Of a stretch of 7,891 nt of DNA, positions 5,725-7,891 are shown one piece after another; position 1 is the stretch's first letter, and every line of letters begins with the position of its first letter. A model generated the notes under the pieces. It searched no databases. It was not told the DNA's origin and was given only the letters and a program-made list of their open reading frames with translations. Made by a program: the position numbers and the translations under genes. The stretch comes from Anaerolineaceae bacterium (GTDB taxonomy: Bacteria > Chloroflexota > Anaerolineae > Anaerolineales > Villigracilaceae): the NCBI GenBank assembly GCA_009885445.1, contig VFKQ01000052.1, forward strand, positions 1 to 7,891. The letters run 5' to 3'.

Positions 5725-6615
5725 ATGAAATCCAAAACCATCATCACATTTACCATTCTGGCAATTCTGTGCGCGGGCTTCGCGCGTCCCGCGCAAGCCG
5801 CCGCGGCTTCGGCGCCTGCGGTTTACATTACACCTGTTGTGCTGAACTTTGGAAATATAAAAGCCAATAGCATCAGCCCTAGTCAGGCGGTAAAAGTAAT
5901 CAACACCGGCGACACCGATCTGACATTGGGAGTGATGACGGTGACAGGTCAGTTTGTAATTAACAACAAATGCAACAATGTGACCTTGAAAACATTGGAA
6001 GCCTGCACATTTCTGGTGGCCTTCAAACCAGTGACCACTGGGATCCAGATCGGAACCGTAAGCATTCCCGGTATTCCCAGTCCATCGTCCAATACAGTGG
6101 ACCTTTACGGCACGAGTTATACCACCGCACAACTCTTGCGCCGAGCAAACTTCGAACCGGCGGCTGGACCGTCAGTTCCATCCTACATCCCGTGGGACAC
6201 CGCACCCATCAGTGTGCCGCTTTTCGCCATTTTGGACTGTAGCGTGTCGCTCAGCGACAAATGCTCGGTGCGCCTGAGAGGCAGCCCGCGCTGGAAAAAT
6301 ACTGAACAGTCCATTTATCAATGGGGTGGAAGCCACGGGCCTGCCGGAACACAATATTATTTCGGCCTGTCGAGCAAAGCACAAGGCGTTCCCGCCGGTG
6401 GAAAGTACCTGGTACAGATCGCCTTCTATGATTTGAATAGCAAACAGGTCTTCGTGAAAGATCTGCCTTTCGAAAACGATGACCATGATTTCGAGATACA
6501 GGGCGATGTTGTAACTGTGCCGGCCTCGTTTAGTTACTTTGTCTACCGTATCATTTTTCAAAAAGAAAGCGGGGTGGCCTGGTTCGACAATGCCGTATTG
6601 ATTCGTCTGCCCTAA
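5725..6615 (+). CDS. Secreted protein with choice-of-anchor-D-like domain
   Basis: The 296-residue protein begins with a signal peptide: KSK, a hydrophobic stretch to about residue 19, then ARPAQA with likely cleavage near residue 25. Residues about 32-132 resemble an ASPM/SPD-2/Hydin immunoglobulin-like (choice-of-anchor-D) domain: VLNFGNIKANS, VINTGDTDLTLG, two cysteines (83, 94) and FKPVTTGIQIGTVSI. Residues about 138-296 are probably a second beta-sandwich, starting NFEPA and ending GVAWFDNAVLIRL, an ending reminiscent of carbohydrate-binding jelly-roll modules; a cysteine pair (172, 180) could form a disulfide. No catalytic motif, LPXTG or membrane anchor is seen. The start has AGAGG (5714-5718) 6 nt upstream. 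It stands alone, convergent with the acyltransferase. A role in binding or adhesion outside the cell is inferred, not shown. The C-terminal domain assignment is tentative. Confidence 0.85.
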   Translation: MKSKTIITFTILAILCAGFARPAQAAAASAPAVYITPVVLNFGNIKANSISPSQAVKVINTGDTDLTLGVMTVTGQFVINNKCNNVTLKTLEACTFLVAFKPVTTGIQIGTVSIPGIPSPSSNTVDLYGTSYTTAQLLRRANFEPAAGPSVPSYIPWDTAPISVPLFAILDCSVSLSDKCSVRLRGSPRWKNTEQSIYQWGGSHGPAGTQYYFGLSSKAQGVPAGGKYLVQIAFYDLNSKQVFVKDLPFENDDHDFEIQGDVVTVPASFSYFVYRIIFQKESGVAWFDNAVLIRLP

Positions 6616-6639
6616 ACGAAAACTCGGTCTGCGTTTGTC

Positions 6640-6680
6640 AACGCAAGGAGTCTGGCCCGAAGGGCCAGGCTCCTTGCGTT
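6640..6680. terminator. Long shared hairpin between convergent genes
   Basis: An 11-bp stem (6640-6650 with 6670-6680), a T-G wobble, then 7 bp (6652-6658 with 6662-6668) and a GAA loop give a 19-bp hairpin. It lies 24 bp after the secreted-protein stop and overlaps the first two bases (6679-6680) of the acyltransferase stop codon (6679-6681). T-tracts are weak on both sides (TTATTT on plus), so it is best read as an atypical bidirectional terminator. Confidence 0.7.
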
Positions 6681-7689
6681 ATTTAACTTCATGAGGGCGC
6701 GACTTAATTCCAAAAATCGTCCTCAGCGGAGTGCGCGAAATGACATAAACCAGCGCCAGCGAAACAACCCCCAGTATCAGCGGCAGGGTCAACTGCCAGA
6801 TGAGCGGGTCAAATGAGGCGTGATAACGCTTTAACCAATATTCAAGGATAGCGAGATGAATCAAATATATGCCAAACATATATTTCCCTAGCGGCGCGAT
6901 GAGCTTGTCGAGGCGGCTTGCGTCGAATAGCAGGGCAAACAGAAAGAAGCCAATGCCCATGGGAATTGAGCCTAGTAAATAATCATTCTTAATCGGATCC
7001 ATACCCCAGCGCGCCCAAAGGAAATACGATTCGACGCTGAACAAGAACAGCCCCAAAAGATACAGCCACACAGCGGTATTGGGCTTCGGGCGTGGCCGTG
7101 ACTGCAAGTACGCACCAATGCCAAAGAAAAGCGGGCCGAAAAATGGTCCGTTACGCGCGTTGAATTCCATGTCCAACCCAAGCGCAGAGTGACGATACGC
7201 ACCGGCCAGCAAACCAATCACAGACAAGCCAAAAGTAAAAGCCACAAAGCCCCACGAACCACGACTGCTCTGCGGCCACAGGGCATACATCCACACCGAG
7301 AGAATCAGCGCGGGTAAATACCACAAGTGCAAGCGCGTGCCTTCAAAGGTCAGACGTAATGGGTCGTTTTTCAACAGAATCAAGAAACCGCCCGGGTTGA
7401 GCCATTCATAGACCAGGCACCAGAACGCAAAGATGAACAACAGGCGGGAGGTATATTTCCACGCTAGAGACCGCGCCTGTTCAGGAGCGGTCAATATTTG
7501 ACCGCCCAAAAAAAATCCAGCGGCAATGAAGAAGAACTGAATGGTGGCGCGCGCCACCACCACAATCACCACGCTGATGGGACGCGTGAACGCAGCGTCA
7601 AAATCGACCCTGCCAAAATACTGCATGTGCGCGAACAAAATCAACAACATGGAATACACGCGGAAAGCATCCACTCTTGGTAAACGCAT
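6679..7689 (-). CDS. Acyltransferase-3 family membrane protein
   Basis: This 336-residue protein has about ten hydrophobic helices and fits the acyltransferase-3 (AT3) family. The N-terminus carries the family's R-X10-H signature (Arg10, His21, within DAFRVYSMLLILFAH). FFFIAAGFFLGG (52-63) fits the second helix of the family and WYLPALIL follows later. The C-terminal GKYMFGIYLIHLAIL is a typical late AT3 helix. Family members move acyl groups, often acetyl, onto sugars of envelope polysaccharides, lipopolysaccharide-like glycolipids or small molecules at the inner membrane. The length is normal for a stand-alone AT3 protein without a fused SGNH domain. The start has AGAGGT (7700-7695) 5 nt upstream. 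No glycan cluster surrounds it, so the acceptor is unknown. Confidence 0.92.
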   Translation of the reverse strand: MRLPRVDAFRVYSMLLILFAHMQYFGRVDFDAAFTRPISVVIVVVARATIQFFFIAAGFFLGGQILTAPEQARSLAWKYTSRLLFIFAFWCLVYEWLNPGGFLILLKNDPLRLTFEGTRLHLWYLPALILSVWMYALWPQSSRGSWGFVAFTFGLSVIGLLAGAYRHSALGLDMEFNARNGPFFGPLFFGIGAYLQSRPRPKPNTAVWLYLLGLFLFSVESYFLWARWGMDPIKNDYLLGSIPMGIGFFLFALLFDASRLDKLIAPLGKYMFGIYLIHLAILEYWLKRYHASFDPLIWQLTLPLILGVVSLALVYVISRTPLRTIFGIKSRPHEVK

Positions 7690-7717
7690 TTAGCACCTCT
7701 TGTCAGTAATGGGTGCG

Positions 7718-7723
7718 ATTATA
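7718..7723 (-). promoter_or_regulatory. Candidate -10 box of the acyltransferase gene
   Basis: On the minus strand TATAAT (7723 to 7718) is placed for a start near 7711, giving a leader of about 20 nt before ATG 7689. No good -35 is found at normal spacing (GCAGAA at 7746-7741). That -35 position falls inside composite repeat copy B, which begins at 7726. Confidence 0.4.
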
Positions 7724-7725
7724 TA

Positions 7726-7803
7726 CTGAGCGCGGTCGCTTTCTGCGCTTTTCTCACCGCGAAGGCCGCGAAGGATAGTTGAGAGCGCGAAGGCTTGCCT
7801 TTT
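7726..7803. repeat. Composite dispersed repeat, copy B
   Basis: The first 35 bp match copy A (5464-5498) with two A/G differences, and the last 20 bp match with one. The shorter middle (7761-7784) contains CCGCGAAGG-type units. The repeat begins 2 bp outside the acyltransferase -10 box, so it would supply the -35 region. Confidence 0.7.
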
Positions 7804-7823
7804 ATTTCTCTACCGTACAAATA

Positions 7824-7876
7824 CGAGTAAAAATAGAGCTTGCTCCTTGCGCCGTCCTCGGCGCAAGATTTACTCG
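7824..7876. repeat. Nested palindrome near the window edge
   Basis: Outer arms CGAGTAAA (7824-7831) and TTTACTCG (7869-7876) pair perfectly. Inside, CTTGCGCCG (7846-7854) and CGGCGCAAG (7859-7867) form a perfect 9-bp stem with a TCCT loop, and GAGC-TT-GCTC (7836-7845) is a further small palindrome. No T-tract follows. It may be a structured RNA, a dispersed palindrome or a regulatory site of a gene right of the window. Confidence 0.55.
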
Positions 7877-7891
7877 CAAAACGCCGCCGAG

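Noticed and set aside
5596..6132. 178-codon minus-strand open frame
   Set aside because: Overlaps the signal peptide and first domain of the secreted protein and the promoter region; no recognisable features.

Overview
The window carries six protein genes in a moderately GC-rich bacterial background, with good Shine-Dalgarno sequences and unusually repeat-rich gaps between genes. The organism cannot be named from this sequence alone. A type I-alpha glutamine synthetase, heptamer tandem repeats in the gaps, and several dispersed palindromic repeat families fit Chloroflexota (Anaerolineae-like) best, with moderate confidence. No rRNA, tRNA, CRISPR array, transposase or phage gene is visible.

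Left part (1-3905, plus strand). Positions 1-491 hold no gene. They contain a CCCTCTCC/GGAGAGGG dispersed palindrome, a weak hairpin, a good intrinsic terminator (291-325) for something upstream, and an 86-bp element with terminal inverted repeats (325-410). Three co-directional genes follow: an AraC-type HTH/O6-methylguanine-DNA methyltransferase fusion (492-1331), a YedA-like EamA exporter (1416-2351) and glutamine synthetase glnA (2397-3734). Gaps of 84 and 45 bp allow co-transcription, ending at a perfect 14-bp terminator (3868-3905). The eamA stop codon lies in a heptamer repeat. A second heptamer run and a nested palindrome sit between glnA and its terminator.

Middle (4004-5358, minus strand). 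An MFS_3-type 12-helix efflux transporter has its own recognisable promoter, which places the start at 5287 rather than at the longer open frame. A 437-bp divergent gap (5288-5724) holds hairpins and a composite dispersed repeat.

Right part (5725-7891). A secreted protein with an ASPM/SPD-2/Hydin-like (choice-of-anchor-D) domain and a probable beta-sandwich C-terminus converges on an integral-membrane acyltransferase-3 gene on the minus strand. They share a 19-bp hairpin that overlaps the acyltransferase stop codon. Beyond the acyltransferase promoter lie a second copy of the composite repeat and a nested palindrome near the window edge.

The genes do not form an obvious single pathway: DNA-alkylation repair, small-molecule export, ammonium assimilation, drug-type efflux, a surface/secreted protein and envelope acylation. 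I found no convincing new multi-gene system. The most unusual content is the non-coding repeat and palindrome architecture at nearly every gene boundary.
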